Positions 23,531 to 36,573 of a stretch of 64,000 nt of DNA are shown here, piece after piece. The DNA comes from Hyaloscypha bicolor E. Taxonomy: Eukaryota; Ascomycota; Leotiomycetes; Helotiales; Hyaloscyphaceae. The stretch lies in assembly GCF_002865645.1 (NCBI RefSeq), contig NW_020194619.1:2206442-2270441 (forward strand), read 5' to 3'. How positions within the stretch are numbered: position 1 is the first letter of the stretch; the number at the start of each line of letters is the position of its first letter. The position numbers and the translations under genes were made by a program. A model generated the notes under the pieces. That model was not told the DNA's origin. It worked only from the letters and a program-made list of their open reading frames with translations, and did no database searches.

Positions 23531-24312
23531 GTAGATAGCGAATAGCAAATCAAGATCCATGTACGATATATGCAATGGTCCGGATGTTCCGTAATACTCT
23601 CGCACATTTGGCTTTGATTAACGTGTATTTGCAGTGCTTCGAATATTCAGTGAGAGTCTGGTACAATTTCCTTCAATCAACGAGTCCTCGCAATGCCCCG
23701 ATGTTCCATGACAATTGGATTCGGGCAAGCGTACTGTATGTACAATGTTCCCAATGTTCCGCGAGGCACTGATACAATTCATGTAACTAATTTCGCAATG
23801 TTCGAAGTGAAACTGGTACTTTGAGACCTTTGCAGGACGCTATTCCAAACCCCCCATAATCGACGGTCTCATCGTTCTCAGTGGATTCCCCCATGCCGGT
23901 CGCTCGTATGATTCTTCGGTGCGCGGCCCCTTGGGCGCTTTATCTTCTAGTGAGCTATGTAAAGATTTTGGCTGAATGCGACAAGCGATGGTCTGATAAT
24001 AGATACAAAATCAGTGTGCCCCTGCCAACCCCCGTAGACCCCCCTATTCAGCTCGCGTAGCATTCCCAAACCAGGATTATCCGCCCAAAGTAGTAATTAT
24101 CGCGCTCGACAGAGGTTAACTCTCTGTAGAGACTCGGCCGGATTCGCCAAGTCAAGCTTTTCAAGCCTTTCCTTTGCCCGCTGATGTAATTCACCGAGCC
24201 TTCCTGAAATGCCGTTTGCGACACGCTCAATTTGACGGAGCGTGGTTGGCGAGTGTGGCGAGGCTTCATGGGCTACATGTGGCGTCCACGCCTCACTAGA
24301 TTCTCTACGTAC
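23531..24312. repeat. Convergent intergenic region with three copies of a 21-bp ATGTTCC motif
   Basis: 782 bp between two convergent stops. A word close to CAATGNYCCNATGTTCC recurs at 23572-23592, 23690-23710 and 23742-23762, in or near the 3' UTR of the upstream gene. No coding sequence is supported. Confidence 0.45.
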
Positions 24313-27300
24313 TCAACGAAGACATATCCTTCTCGGGGAAAACCCATCTTCCTTCGTTGCCTCCCCATCCATAATTCCATCAACATAGCAAGGTCCAACA
24401 AGCTGATACACTGACCCCTCATCATGCACACAAGTCTTCAAATCCGCAGAAAACGCGGCAGGGTCATTCCCATACTTCGCCCCTTCGCCCTTAACCCTCC
24501 CAACCAGCCTCAAAACTACAGGCACACGACACCCTCCCACCAAATGCACCTCATCCCCCTCCTCCACCCTCGTAAAATGCTCCTGATCCTGGCTCCCCGC
24601 CCCAGCCCCAAACCTCCCTTTCTCAGTGACAAAGAACCGTTTATTCATCATCGCAGAGTGTAACCTCCGGTTAAACCACGAAAACTCCTCTGCTTTCGAA
24701 AGCCAACGCACGTCGACAGCGTTGGTGTACTCTGATTGAAACATTGAGAGGTCCGGGTTGCGGTTCGGGTCGTGGAGCCAGGCTTGCCAGTGGGGGATGA
24801 GGTCGAGATCCGAGTTGGTGATGCGTTCGTACGAGGATGGGGAGGTGTGTAGGGTTGAGGTGGAAGGGGGGAGACAGCCGCCGAGGATCGTGGTCCAGAA
24901 GTTTGCTTCGGTATCGGTGAGGGTGATATTCCGGGTGTCTTTGGGGAGAGAGGCGCATTCTCGCCATTGGTGGATGTTGTGGATTGTGTCATCCCAGTCG
25001 CTGTGGGCGCAGCATTGGCCGGCTGAGGATACTCGAGTGACGATGTCTACTTTTGCTGAGGTGATTGAGAGACAGAAATCCTTTTCCATTTGGGCGTCGG
25101 CTGAAACATCAGGGAAGGCGTCGAATCTGAGGGATATATCGGTGAATGGGCCACTCCACTCCAGTGGTGCAGTCATATCTATGCACCATGAGGGAAGTTT
25201 ATACTTTAGCTCGTCAGAGCGACCGTATCCCGCCAATGAGAAGAACGTATGGTAATGCTTGCTCTCTGCCAGGGCTTTAGCCGTAACTCGCGCAAATGCC
25301 TCCTCCACCGGCATCGAGTAGTCCACAGGTATTGCATCAGGACCATCATTCTTGATCAGGCCAAACATGCTGAACACGAGGTCTCGCGGCTCGGTAGCTT
25401 CCCTCTTCTTGAAGTTCGACATCATGATATCCGTAACCTGTACGCTCGCATCCTCGCCTCGAGACTCCTTTACCTTTCTCTCGAACCACATCTCGCTTGT
25501 ACTCTCGATGCAGCTCATAAAAGCATTGTGCAGCTTCATCCACCAGTCCTGAGTTTCACATGCCGAAGTCTGGCCCGCGGGAACAACGTCCTTGCAGCAG
25601 GTCTTGTAGTGGCGGTCGAAGTTCATCATGGCTCTGATGAGTCGGTGGTATGGGAGGATGTGCTTGCCGAAGTAGAGCCTCGGGGTCTGGGCCAGGACGA
25701 TTTCTTGGAGAATCCATGCGCGACTCCAGTATTTCGAAGTTAAGATCTGGTAGAGCGCGTAGCAGGACTTGTTCCAAGCTTGGGCTGTTGCGCCGCTCAT
25801 GCAAGAAAACCCCTTGGTTCCAAAGAAGGGCATGTCGTGGAAGTGGACATCCATTGCTAGCAAGTTGACGAGCAGGAACGCGCCGCAGATCGGCCAGTCG
25901 ACCCCCGACAGCTTTGACTCGAGGTACCAAGGGATTTGTGACTCGTTGCCCCAGTTAAAGTATGCCGGTGTTTCCTTTGTTGTGTCCTGGTGCCATGCAT
26001 TTCTCTTGAAAACCTCTTCGAAGTCCATACACAAGTTCATGTTTGCTGTGACCCGCACTAGAGCAGCAGTCTCGTTAGAGAAATTTCTGTTGTCCCGCGC
26101 TGGTGCGGAACCGCTCAATGTAGAGTCATCAGGTGCGCTTGGGATGGGCCGCATCGAAAATGGCAGCCGGTACAGGATGGGCGTGAGCTCCAGAGCGTCG
26201 GCGCTGCTGATCAGCTCGAATTCCCCGTCTTTGAGAATGGACAGATGAGGCCTGATCTGGGGGTAGACACTCGGGAATGCCTTCTCCAGCATTTCCGCAG
26301 CTGCCACATGGCAAGGGATGTCTCTTGGACCATCGGAGAATACCCTTGTCCGAGTGGGCTCTCCAAGCCACATGCAAACCTCCTTCGCTCTGGAATATAT
26401 CTTATCCATTAGCCCTATCTGGCATTCTTTCTCCTTTGTATCTCCTTGGTTGATGCACAGAGCATCAATCCACAAGCGTCGATGCTTGTCTGGCTGCCTC
26501 AATCTCTTCAAAGCGTCGTAGAGGTTTATGGTAACGTCGTGTTGCTTGCCATGTAGTGTGATAGATTCGGGCACCCCAGGGTCACCCCACACATATGAGA
26601 GTGCCTAGGAAGCATTTGATCAGTTGGAAAGTCCAAGACAAACGGCTGGTGTTTTGCGCAGATTACTCACATCGTATTCAGGACAGCCTTCGAGATCGAC
26701 AACTTCCAAAAAGCAGGTGATAGGATCGTCACCGACTCCAGCCTTGAGTTGCAAAAGCCGTATCTGGCTATTGTCCGGCGCGAGCGGAAATTCATCGTAT
26801 AGCGCATTCGCCGGGTCAAGGTGAAGTGTGGGGGTCTCAGCAACAGTGGAGGGCCCGTCCTTCTCATCGAGAAAGCTCCAGTCGAGTACCCGCTGCTTTG
26901 ACCGGGGAACATCCCAAATCTTGTGATGGAATGAGTACGCGATGAAAGCCCATCCAAGTGACATTCCTAGATCAGCTCGCTCGGCGTCGGGAACTTCGAT
27001 GAAAACGTCGTTACCCATGCTTATGCTGAGTTCCAGCAAACCGTACTTCCCCGAGGAGCGGAATTCGTGGTATAGTAGTTGAGAGAGACAGGACAACACT
27101 GGTGGATACAACTCTCGTTGTTCAACTAAATCCTGTGGATCCGAGACAGACTCCAGGTCGCCTTGCAATGCACCGAGGAAGTCTTGACAGCTTTGGATTG
27201 CCCCTGCGAGGTCCTCGGCATTCTTGGTCTGTCGGTAGATCCCAGCCTTGCTCAGTCCCAACAGTCCAATGTCTTGAAGGGTTCGAGATCCTGGGGCTAC

Positions 27301-27843
27301 ATCAAACTTCCACTCGATCGCATCCACAAGCCGTCGGGCATTCTGCGGGTTCTTGTCTTTGTGCCAAGCATACACCCGCAGAAACACGTACCTATCCCCG
27401 AAGCCTTCATCATCCGGCTCACGAAACAGCGAGTCCTCGAGTTGTGAAGGGATCTGCGCCTTTGCTTGACCCGAAGAGGACAAGGCCTCCTCCAGGCAGG
27501 ATCCATCGCATAGAAAGCGAGCAGTGTACAATCTCGCGATGCCGTCGAGATAGTTGAACCGAGCGACGGGCTCTTCTGGAATATCACCCTCGATGGGCCA
27601 CATCATTGCCAACTGCTGCTGCATGCTCGCAAGCCTGTGACCGAGTTGCTCCTCATCGTGATAATCTATCTGCGAGCCGTCATCATCGCTGTCGCTACTG
27701 TCCTGACGAGGAGAGCCGTCATCTGCCATTATCGATGCAATCTTCGAGGATGAATCAATAGGAAGTTCTACAGGAAGAAGCGCTGATTGAAGTGAAGAGT
27801 CAATCATGAGGGGATGAGCCCGACGAGGGGCGCATGATAACAT
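24313..27843 (-). CDS. HET-domain (heterokaryon incompatibility) protein with N-terminal TPR-like repeats
   Basis: There are two exons, 27843-26671 and 26604-24313, giving 1154 residues. The 66-bp intron (GTGAGT to CTAG) falls inside the first HET motif and splicing restores PEYD-ALSYVWGDP. The HET core continues with LWIDALCINQGD and EKECQIGLMDKIYSRAKEVCMWLG, about residues 388-475. The C-terminus has the usual YQLVGPCYVDGIMDGEA block. HET proteins trigger growth arrest or cell death on allorecognition, and some are immune-like receptors. The N-terminal 380 residues contain at least three units of the form LxxxxxLYxxRFxxxGxxxxLEEAL. These resemble the degenerate TPRs found with CHAT and other signalling domains. 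Alternative starts at 27807 or 27729 exist. The order of repeats first, HET last is less common than HET first. Confidence 0.88.
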
Positions 27844-30800
27844 AGGGGGTTACCCCCTGGAAGCCAGGGGATTACCCGAAGAAGCTAGGGGGTGGCTCCC
27901 GAGAAGCGGGAAACTAGGGACTAGTGGATTGATTTAATTGGCTCAAATATTTTCAGCCTCACGAGCTACTGAAACACTATTGAACGCCATGTCCAATGCG
28001 ACCAATGGCCGAAGACCTTACTGCATTTCAAGTAGTGCCTGAAAGGGGCATACTGTACGATGTAGGAGACCAGCACACGCGGCATTGATGAGGTGTCATT
28101 TCCACACTGCAGAGGACCACGTACAGATGTCTCTGCGAAGGCACCGAACGACGGTGAGCTCGTTTTCTTATTGGATGGTGGAAGGTAGGTTCTAGTCGTT
28201 GCGTAGGCATCTCTGCGAAGGTATCAAGCAATGGCCTGTTCCTCTTCTTGCCAGCCATAGATTCAACCACATCATCATGTCCTTGGCACTTTCTCTTCCG
28301 GCTAGGGTGGCGGAACGAAGTAAAAACCTTAGCGGTGTGATCCTACTGTAAGCTACGGTATTCAGGACTATGGCCTGTGGTTGCTTTTCTATCTCCTGGA
28401 GTGCGAGTAGTTCTCTGCGATCCCCGTCATTGCCGCTTTGTGTTGGTTCAATGCTGAAGTTGTGTCGTAAATTCGAATTGCTAACTTGCTGATTTCAACC
28501 ACGAGTCCTTGCAGGTTCACTTGCTTCGTTCCTTCTTTGGAAACCGTCAGGTGTCCTTCACACGGTGGCACAAGTTCTCACAACGATGGAGAACCAATCT
28601 TCCGTCGTCCGTCACTCTTTATATTTTTTTCCTCCTGAGGACGAGGGTACCGTTGAAGATAAGTTGTTCGAGGAAGTGAAAGCTGCACACACGAGCATGA
28701 ACCTTGATAAGACGCTCGAGCAGCCAATCTCTTAGAAACGTCGCAGAGAGGGCGAAGAAGAAGAAGACCGATGGCAAGTCGTCATGGTGTTGCCAAACTC
28801 CTGAAGGCGACTACGTGTTGGATGATAGCAAAATAACGAATGACAATGACAATAATTTTTGTCGGGTGGTAAGTTCGCCGACTTTGTCGGGTAAAGAGGA
28901 CCGGACGAAGGCGTGTTTCAAGGTATCTGTTGTCACCGGTGTGCAGGAGGTAGAAAGCAGTGCTGTTCTAAGGAAATGTTCATGAACAAGTTGTGGTGCA
29001 ACGGTCGGTTCGTCAATGTCTCCAAGGCTAAATACTCCTTGAGCGCTTGCTCGATCCCGTCAACGTTCCTCTCCTTTCTTTCTGAGATACGCTCGGATCG
29101 GTTGCTTGGTCTCGTCAATCATGCTCTCCTTTCCTGCTTAAATACTTCGCGATAGGTTTCTCGACGGCGTCGATGAAAGCCCCTGCCAGAATGGCACTCT
29201 CTGTCCACCAATGATTCGCAATAAGGTAGCCTCGCGTGCTGCATATGCACTGCAATTTTAGCTCCCACGAAGAGCTTCCTCCCACAAGACTGGGCAGTCC
29301 GTACAATGATTCCCTTGAAAACCACATGTTGATCCCGAACATCGTGGTTGCCTTACTGCAACCCTGACTTGAAGTTCCGAACAGCATCCAATTCGCCAAG
29401 ACCGAGTATCGAACTCTCCCGGAGCTGGAGAATTTGAGCGATCTCAGTGGTGGCCAGACCTCAAAATCAGCTGCACGAAGTCCAGTTACTCTCCTGCAGG
29501 AGAATTTGAGCGAGCTCAGTGGTGGCCAGACTCAAAATCAGTTACACGACATTGCATGTGCACTGCAATTTTAGCTCTCAAGAAGAGCTTCCCTCCCACA
29601 AGGCTGAGCAGTCCGTGAAACGTTGGCTTGAAAAAAAATAGGAAAATGCGTTTCCGTATCACTGCAATTTTAGCTCCCGCGAAGAGCTTCTCCTTCACAA
29701 GGCTGTGCTGTTTGTAAATGGTTGCCTTGCCCTTCCCGTCGACGCGACTATCGTGGTTGCCTCACTGCAAGATCCCGACTTGAACACCCGGACTGCATCT
29801 CATTCGCCAAGAACAGACCGAGTATCAAGCATCTGTCCAGAATTGGTAAAGAGGAGCGAGGAATCGGGATGATAAATGGCTAGACCTCGAAATCAGCCTT
29901 CGCTCAAAGCCTTGAACACCTGCAGCCATCCAGCACGATCGTCCCATTTACTCGCATTGACAGTTCTCTCATGCAAAGTCCTGCATCTCGAAGAATTGCG
30001 AATTTGATCGTTGATTGGATCGGAACACGTGGGAAGAATCAGGCATCCAAAAGACGAACAATTAGCTCCGGCTCCGTGCATCTCCACAGCCTCATTGCAG
30101 ATTCCAAACCCGCTCGTCCCGCAACCGCCGCGAATAAAAGAAGTCGGATCGACGCTATGCTCCGCGATTGGGCGTTTGCCTCGTCAGAAGAAAGTCAATC
30201 GAGTGAGAATCGAATGCTGCATGCGGAGGTGGAGTGAAGTGAGGCTGTGGTGTGGAGGCTGAGCAGCGAAGTGAAGCTTCAATGGAGTGACGATGAGGGG
30301 TCAGGACGGCATTCGGTTGGGTAAGCGGCTACTCCCGAAACGGCAAGGTGCACACCCCCCTGCTCTGCTGCTCTTCAATCATGTTGGATCTCGAGCAACC
30401 CCTCTGATCTTCTTACGCCCAGTGTTGCAAAGCCCCAAGACCGGTGTGAGAGAGGAGTACAGAGTCACTCTTGCATCGTGGCGCAGCTTCTTCAAACAAA
30501 TGGGAGATGCGGCTCTGAAAGGAGAATGTGAGAAGTGAAGCGCAGAGGTGAGGTTATCGCGCGCTGCGTCATAGGCGATAGCTGCAGATACTTGGCTAGC
30601 AGACCGGGATGCCCTCTTCAGCTGGGGTTGAGTGCTGCAAATGGAGGAGGTTGGGAGAGGCTATAGCAGACAACATATAGCGGGGACAGCTCCATAATTA
30701 TTCGAGAATTCTTTCGTGCAGAAAGCCAGTTTGCGACGTGTCAAGACATACATATCACCCACATAAACACTGCAGGAAGGCAAGAAGCGAGAGAAACCCG

Positions 30801-31500
30801 GAAACATAAGCATAAGCTGAGAAATACGACGATACGGAAGCCTTGCTCATTTCTCCGAATCTCTTTGATTAAAGCTTGACTTGGCCCTCTTCTCCCTCGT
30901 TCTGATAATTCGACTTGAACCTCTTCCACCCGTTCCGCTGCCTCCGCCTGTCACCGAGTTTGGAGTCACGATCCCATATTCGAGCTACAGCAGCCGTTTG
31001 TCGTCTGACGCAAACCATCTCACCACCCGCAGATTCGCCATCCCAATCACAGCTCGACTTGCACTCCCTCGAGCCTTAGAAGCATCCAATTATTGCTGCT
31101 TTGTCACCGCACTACCTGCGCTATCGCGGCGCTGGGCATAAGGCTGGCACGCAAGAGAAAAGACCACAATAGCGCAGCGCAACACCAGCAAAACTTTTCG
31201 CCTTCCCTTCTCCTTCCTCCAGCGCTCTTGGTCGTGTGTCATTCAACCGGTGTGCGAGGGGCAACAAGAAGGCTTTGCTTGCTCTGGCTTTGGCCCATCT
31301 TTGGTGAGCGCATCAGACGAGGCTCGCAGGCGTCCTCCCCCTGTCGGCAGCGAGAGTACAAAGCGCTTGCTACCCCACCTCGTCCAACCCTCGCCGCACA
31401 AAGCTGACATCGCACCGCCGCACTCGAAACCCCAACAAATCCCCCGAGCCCAGAGACCTTACATTTACAACTACACAAGCACACGACAATACCACCCACG
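27844..31500. other. Large gene-free region with a diverged repeat cluster
   Basis: About 3.7 kb. No frame longer than about 100 codons makes sense. The interval 29241-29904 contains diverged internal repeats, annotated separately. The last 600 bp before 31501 are probably promoter and 5' leader of the downstream RS-rich gene. Confidence 0.45.
29241..29904. repeat. Diverged A-B-C repeat cluster
   Basis: Three unit types recur. Unit A (core CTGCAATTTTAGCTC, then AAGAGCTT and CACAAG) is at 29241-29300, 29554-29614 and 29660-29712. Unit B (ATCGTGGTTGCC, then CATTCGCCAAG and ACCGAGTATC) is at 29341-29410 and 29750-29826. Unit C (GAATTTGAGCGA, then GTGGTGGCCAGA and AAAATCAG) is at 29429-29476, 29501-29549 and, weaker, 29837-29904. 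The order A-B-C, C-A, A-B-C implies duplication of a block of about 230-250 bp followed by rearrangement and decay. Confidence 0.75.
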
Positions 31501-34500
31501 ATGCCCGAGATCACGAGAGAACGAGTCGTTTACCGCGGGGACAGAGACAGAGAAAGAGACCGCGACTCCGACTCTGACTCCGACCGCAGCACCTTCAGCC
31601 GTCGTGAACCCGGCGGCGGCGGCGGTGGCGGCTATCGCACCGTCCAGCGATACCGCGTCACGCCCAGCAGAGTCGAGCCCGTCGAGGACGAGCGCCGCAC
31701 CTCTCGCACGACTCTCGAAGTCGGAAATCATCGAGGTGCCCATCTCGACATCGAGAGAACATCTGAACGCTTCGAAGGACCGCCCCGCCCGCGCTCTGCC
31801 ATCGACATCAGACCCCGCTCCACCATCGTCGAGCGCTACGTCGAGCGCGAGCCGCTGCGTGAGCCGCTCCGCGATGAACGATCCGAGCGTACCAGAACCG
31901 TGGTTTACGAACGGGACCGGCGCGAGCCAGAGCGAGGCTGGGAGCGCGACTTTGGGAGGGAGTCAGAGCGGGACGTTCGGGGGACGGATCTCAGGATCGA
32001 GAAGCGCGTTACAACTGAGCGCCGCGATGAGCCGTATGAGCTCGAAAGATATCAGCGTGAGACCGAGTACTACGACCGTCCAGATCCTGCTCCACAGCCG
32101 ATCGTGATCCGTCAACGGGCCCCAGAGGCGCAGAAGATTATCATAAACGAAGCGCCTGCGCCGCCTCCTATTTACTTGCCGCAACCGGCACCACGTGAAG
32201 AGGGATTCCAGGTAATTCGACGACGAGAGGAAGTTCAGGAACTTGCAAGACCGGAGCCGAGGCGGCCTGTAGAGGACGAATACTATTACAGGCGAGATGT
32301 CAGGGAAGTTGGAGGTCCGAGACGCAGCGATGAGGATTTTGCATTGACCGCAGCCGCCGGCCCACTCGCTGTTGCAGCATACCATGATCGACGAGAAATC
32401 CGTCCACGGGATTCTGTCAGCGATAGATCGTATAGCGATGAGGAGGATGTGGTTGTGAGGAAACGAATTATCAAGAAGGAGCGCAGCCGGAGTCCAGACT
32501 CGCACCACAAGAGACATTTGGCAGAAGGTGCATTGGCTGGTGCAGGCGCCGCTGCCCTGCTTGCAAATCACCGCGACAAGCAAGGAAATGGACCTGAACA
32601 TCGTGGCAGACAAGTCGTCGGAGGTGCAGCTCTTGGAGCCCTCGGCGCTGAAGTCCTTACCCGTGCCAGAAGTCGGTATCGTGATCGTCACGACGATGAG
32701 AGCCGCTCGAGGTCAAGTAGCAGACATTCACACAGAAAGATCAAGACTGGTCTTGCTCTTGCAGCCGCTGGTCTCGCAGCCGCGGCAGCTGCCAAATATG
32801 TCTCGAACCGCAAGGCAAACAAGGAAGAGGCAGGCAGAGGTCGTTCACGAACTCGGAGCGTCTCTAGACGTCGCTATTCTGATGACGATGATTTCCACGA
32901 CGAAGATCGTGGCGGAAGAAGCAGAAGCAGACATGCCGATCCCAAGCATCGTGCTTCTCAAATGGCCAAGGCCGGAGCTGCCACCGCTGCTGTTGCTGGA
33001 ATAGTCGAACACTTCAGAAACAAGTCTAAGAAGCGCGATGGGTCCAGATCCAAGTCACGCATACGAACCGGAGCAGAAATCGCCGCGGCAGGCCTGGCTG
33101 GAGCAGGCGTCGCAGGACTGTACGAGAATAGGAAGGCTAAAGAAGACCGCGAGACGGAAGAAGTTGAAGCTAGGAGGGAGCGGAGAAGAAGCAGGTCCAG
33201 AGCCAGATCTGTAGGCACATATTCTGATCCTGGCGTTGACCCCGAGTTAGGCATGGTTCAGTACGGTACTGAACCCGTTTACACCCACCCGGGTTACTAC
33301 GATCCTGCTCTCGCTGCAGGCGCTGGAGCCGCGTATGGCGCCACGCGAGAACATCGACCACACAGTGGCCGTCGTCGTCACTCCTCTGAGAGCTCCTCGG
33401 AGCGCGGCGGCACACGAAAGAAGTCACGAAGCAGAAGCAGAGTTCGGGATATCGCGGGAGCGGCTGCAGGCACGGCTGCAGCGGCCATCGGCATCAATCA
33501 GTACAGGAAGAGAAAGGAGAAGAAGGAAGCAGAGCGTGAAAAGGAACGAAGACGTGAGGACCCCCAGCACTCAAGATCTCGTTCTCATTCTCGTTCTCGC
33601 TCGCGATCTGCATCATCCATCAGAAGCACTCTGACCAAGCGATTGTCAAACCTGATTCCGGGGCGCTGATGCAGGTCTTCCTTTGTTCTATATATCAATG
33701 TTTCCATGGCTTGCAATGTATTTTCGTTAAAAAACAACATTTGGGAAACTGACACCCACGATTCAGGCTATGAGGAGGATGAATCCCCGACTGAGCATTA
33801 CTACGACCGCGATTACCGTGACGAGGACTATTCTCCCTCTCCTCCACACGCCTCGGGTGGATCCTACTATCCCGACAATAACCAATTCCCACCACCACCA
33901 ACGGGCCAGTTCACTCAACAGCCTATGAACACTCAATTACCTGTACATCCAGCTGACGCTGCACCGATTCCACCATACAATCCAGCGGATTATGCAGGTC
34001 AACCGGCACCGGCTGCCCATAACCCATATCCCTACCCCGAGGGAACAGGTGACAATGTGAGTGCAGAGCGATCTCGTCCACGTCCTCCTTCTGCAGCTAC
34101 TGCAGCGACCGCGGTTGCAAGTGGCGCCCTCCCGTATTTCCCTCCGCCCCCTACTGCTCCTATGCAAGACGAGCACGTGCCGCAAGATCAAGTACACGAT
34201 CAACACGATCACGATCATAATCGCGATGCCGAGGAGGGTGCGTCTTGATCCTCCATGCCACCTTGATTTCCTTCTTCGCAAGTACCAAGATCACCCACCG
34301 AACCTGGCTAACAAGGGCTCAGCACACCCACGCGTAATCTACACACCTCCCACCCCCTCAACCGCCTCTCCCTCCCCTGTCTCCTCACCCAATCTCCACC
34401 CAGCCCGAGCATCCAACAAATCCGTCAACTTCGCCCCCCTCTCTCCCTCTTCTTCTCGCCGCTTAGCGAAAATCCACAAAAACGCCCCACACTCACACGC

Positions 34501-35029
34501 TCCTTACGATTCCTCTGATCCCGCGACTCTCGCCCCACCCCAATCGAACTATAACACACAATTCCGAGAGCCGGCTGAAGGAGATGAAGAAGACGACGAT
34601 GAATCTCGTGATCACGTCTACGATGCTGAGCAACCTCGTCGTCGCCGCAGACGCCGTCGCAATTCCGACCCTTCATCCGACCGTCCCCTTCAAACTCGCA
34701 AACATCGCCGTAGTCACCACAACGCTTCTCGCTCCCCTTCTCCAGAGAATTCTTCCTCGGATGTTGAGATTCTTCCAGACAGGTTCGACAAGGAAGGAAG
34801 GCCACTAGATCGATACGGTATGCCTTTTAGAACCAGGAACAGGGGTCCGGGAGCTGGACCGGAGGAGGGAGTAGGACCGGAGATGGTGGAGCGCTTTACG
34901 CGCGAGATCGGGGATGTTATTGAGGGGAAGAAGAGCTGGGTTGCGCTTTTGAGGGATGTTGTGCAGGGTGGTCCCTCTCCTAACGCCTCTTCCGATGATC
35001 TGCGAGGTGGAGGCAAGAGGAGACGTTGA
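31501..35029 (+). CDS. Arg/Ser- and Gly/Ala-rich DUF3824-like fungal protein
   Basis: There are three exons, 31501-33553, 33767-34237 and 34323-35029, giving 1076 residues. The N-terminal 330 residues are dense in RE, RD and ER pairs. The middle has several repeats of HR plus an Ala/Gly helix (EGALAGAGAAALL, GLALAAAGLAAAAAAKYV, EIAAAGLAGAGVAGLYENRK) separated by RS runs, the DUF3824-type pattern. After the first intron come YEED and YSPSPPHASGGSYYP, then a proline-rich stretch. The end has SVNFAPLSP, LPDRFDKEGRPLDRYG and a helix with GKKSWVALLRDVV. Junctions RRRR-YEED and EE-AHPRVIY keep frame. Intron 1 (213 bp) is itself open for 38 codons in frame and encodes an RS tail ending in IPGR, so an unspliced transcript gives a 722-residue form. 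Molecular role unknown. A structural or RNA-linked function is a guess. Confidence 0.72.
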
Positions 35030-36573
35030 GTGGTGGTGGGGGGTGGTACAGTACATTTTCCTTGATTTCCTTGAGTTTATGAGATCTTTGGGTTTGGGAT
35101 ATCGGAAAGGATAGGTGGGCGGCATACCGGAAATTTTCTTTTCCTTCTTCCTTTTCCAGATTCAGCAGAGATGATGAGATGAGATGGGTTTACGGCCGTG
35201 GTTTCTTTGACAGATGGCTGGTTGCATTAATGATTGCTGCATATGCATACAACGAGATAACGAATCTCCTTTCTTTCTTGCGTCGCGTTGAATTACAATA
35301 CCACGGATATATTACATTGAGTCTGCGGAGAATAAATGAAAAGATACCTTAATCAAAGACTCCCCTTCGTGCCATAATGTCTGAGCCTTGTTTGTACTTC
35401 TCTCTCCCCCAATATATATTCAAAGCTTCATTCATCCCCAGGAAGTACTTTCTACCTCAACTTTACATAACATTGTGACTTGATTCGCTGTCCTATTTAT
35501 ACATAAGCGAAAATATAGATAGTATTTATTAACTTCCCGCCTGCTCTTCCGACGCATGAGCAACAGATTCTGTCCTTCAAGGACAACCACATTAGTGTTT
35601 ACTTTTGCTTCTTGCTGCAAAGGTGGAGGTGGAGGCGTCTTTTGTATTGTTGAGAGGGGACACTATGAGAGGTAATGAATATTCAAGGAGTAATGAAGGG
35701 ATGTTCTTTCTATTGCTATCATCTCTTCCTTGTCTCCCGTTCCTTTCTTCATCTAGTCTCTAACATTTCATCTCATCCGAGCCCTAGAAGTCCGGACAAT
35801 AATAATAAGAAGAATCAGGAAAGATAGAATCACTCGGATAGGAAGATTGCATTATAACAACGCCACCTTTATGCTACCAAATAAGGAGTGACAACTAGAT
35901 CAATCCGCTGGAAAGGTGAAGTGCCCACAACGACGAGGTGGAGCACCTTCCTCGGAGCTATACAAGGTATACAGTAACGTCGGCTTGAGGAGAAGGAGGG
36001 CTATTGCAACGTTCATATACGCCATGGTTAATATAGAAGTCGTTTATGGTGCGGAAGCGTCGGGAGGGCAGTTTCGGTCGCTATAACGGGCAAGTACTCC
36101 GAATCAGACGATAGTAATTATTGTACGGATGGCAATAACTGAGAATCGATTTGTTTGTCAATAAAACGCTTAGTTAAGAGGTCTAATCGAAAGGCAGGGA
36201 TGTTAGCCGGCGGGTTTAATCTTTGAATAAACCAACCTGCGAGCAGTAAATGCCCTGAAGTCCCTAAGAGATAAGTTTGCCTCGAATAATAGCGGACGAT
36301 AATAGGGAGTGCCGCCACTTACAACCCTTACAATAACCAACTTTGCTAAATCTCCCAGATTTATATTTACCCGACGGGTTCACTTCCCTATTCACCGCAA
36401 CAGATGAGCCTCGTTCGGCCTCGTTAGCGAATATTCAAATTCGTCACCGGGTCTTGTAACCAATTTTTCCGTTTTCCCTCATTATTCACTTGGTCCGCTT
36501 CTTTGGACAGACAACCACAATCACACCTGGCTTCTACCTCAGAGAAAGAACATCGCATACTGATCAACTGATC
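35030..36573. other. Intergenic region with a possible degraded repeat
   Basis: About 1.5 kb. The stretch 35900-36420 differs in texture from its neighbours, with many TA-rich words and broken frames, including a 66-codon minus-strand frame at 36118-36318. It may be an old transposon remnant, but I cannot identify it. The final 150 bp form the leader of the secreted-protein gene. Confidence 0.3.
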
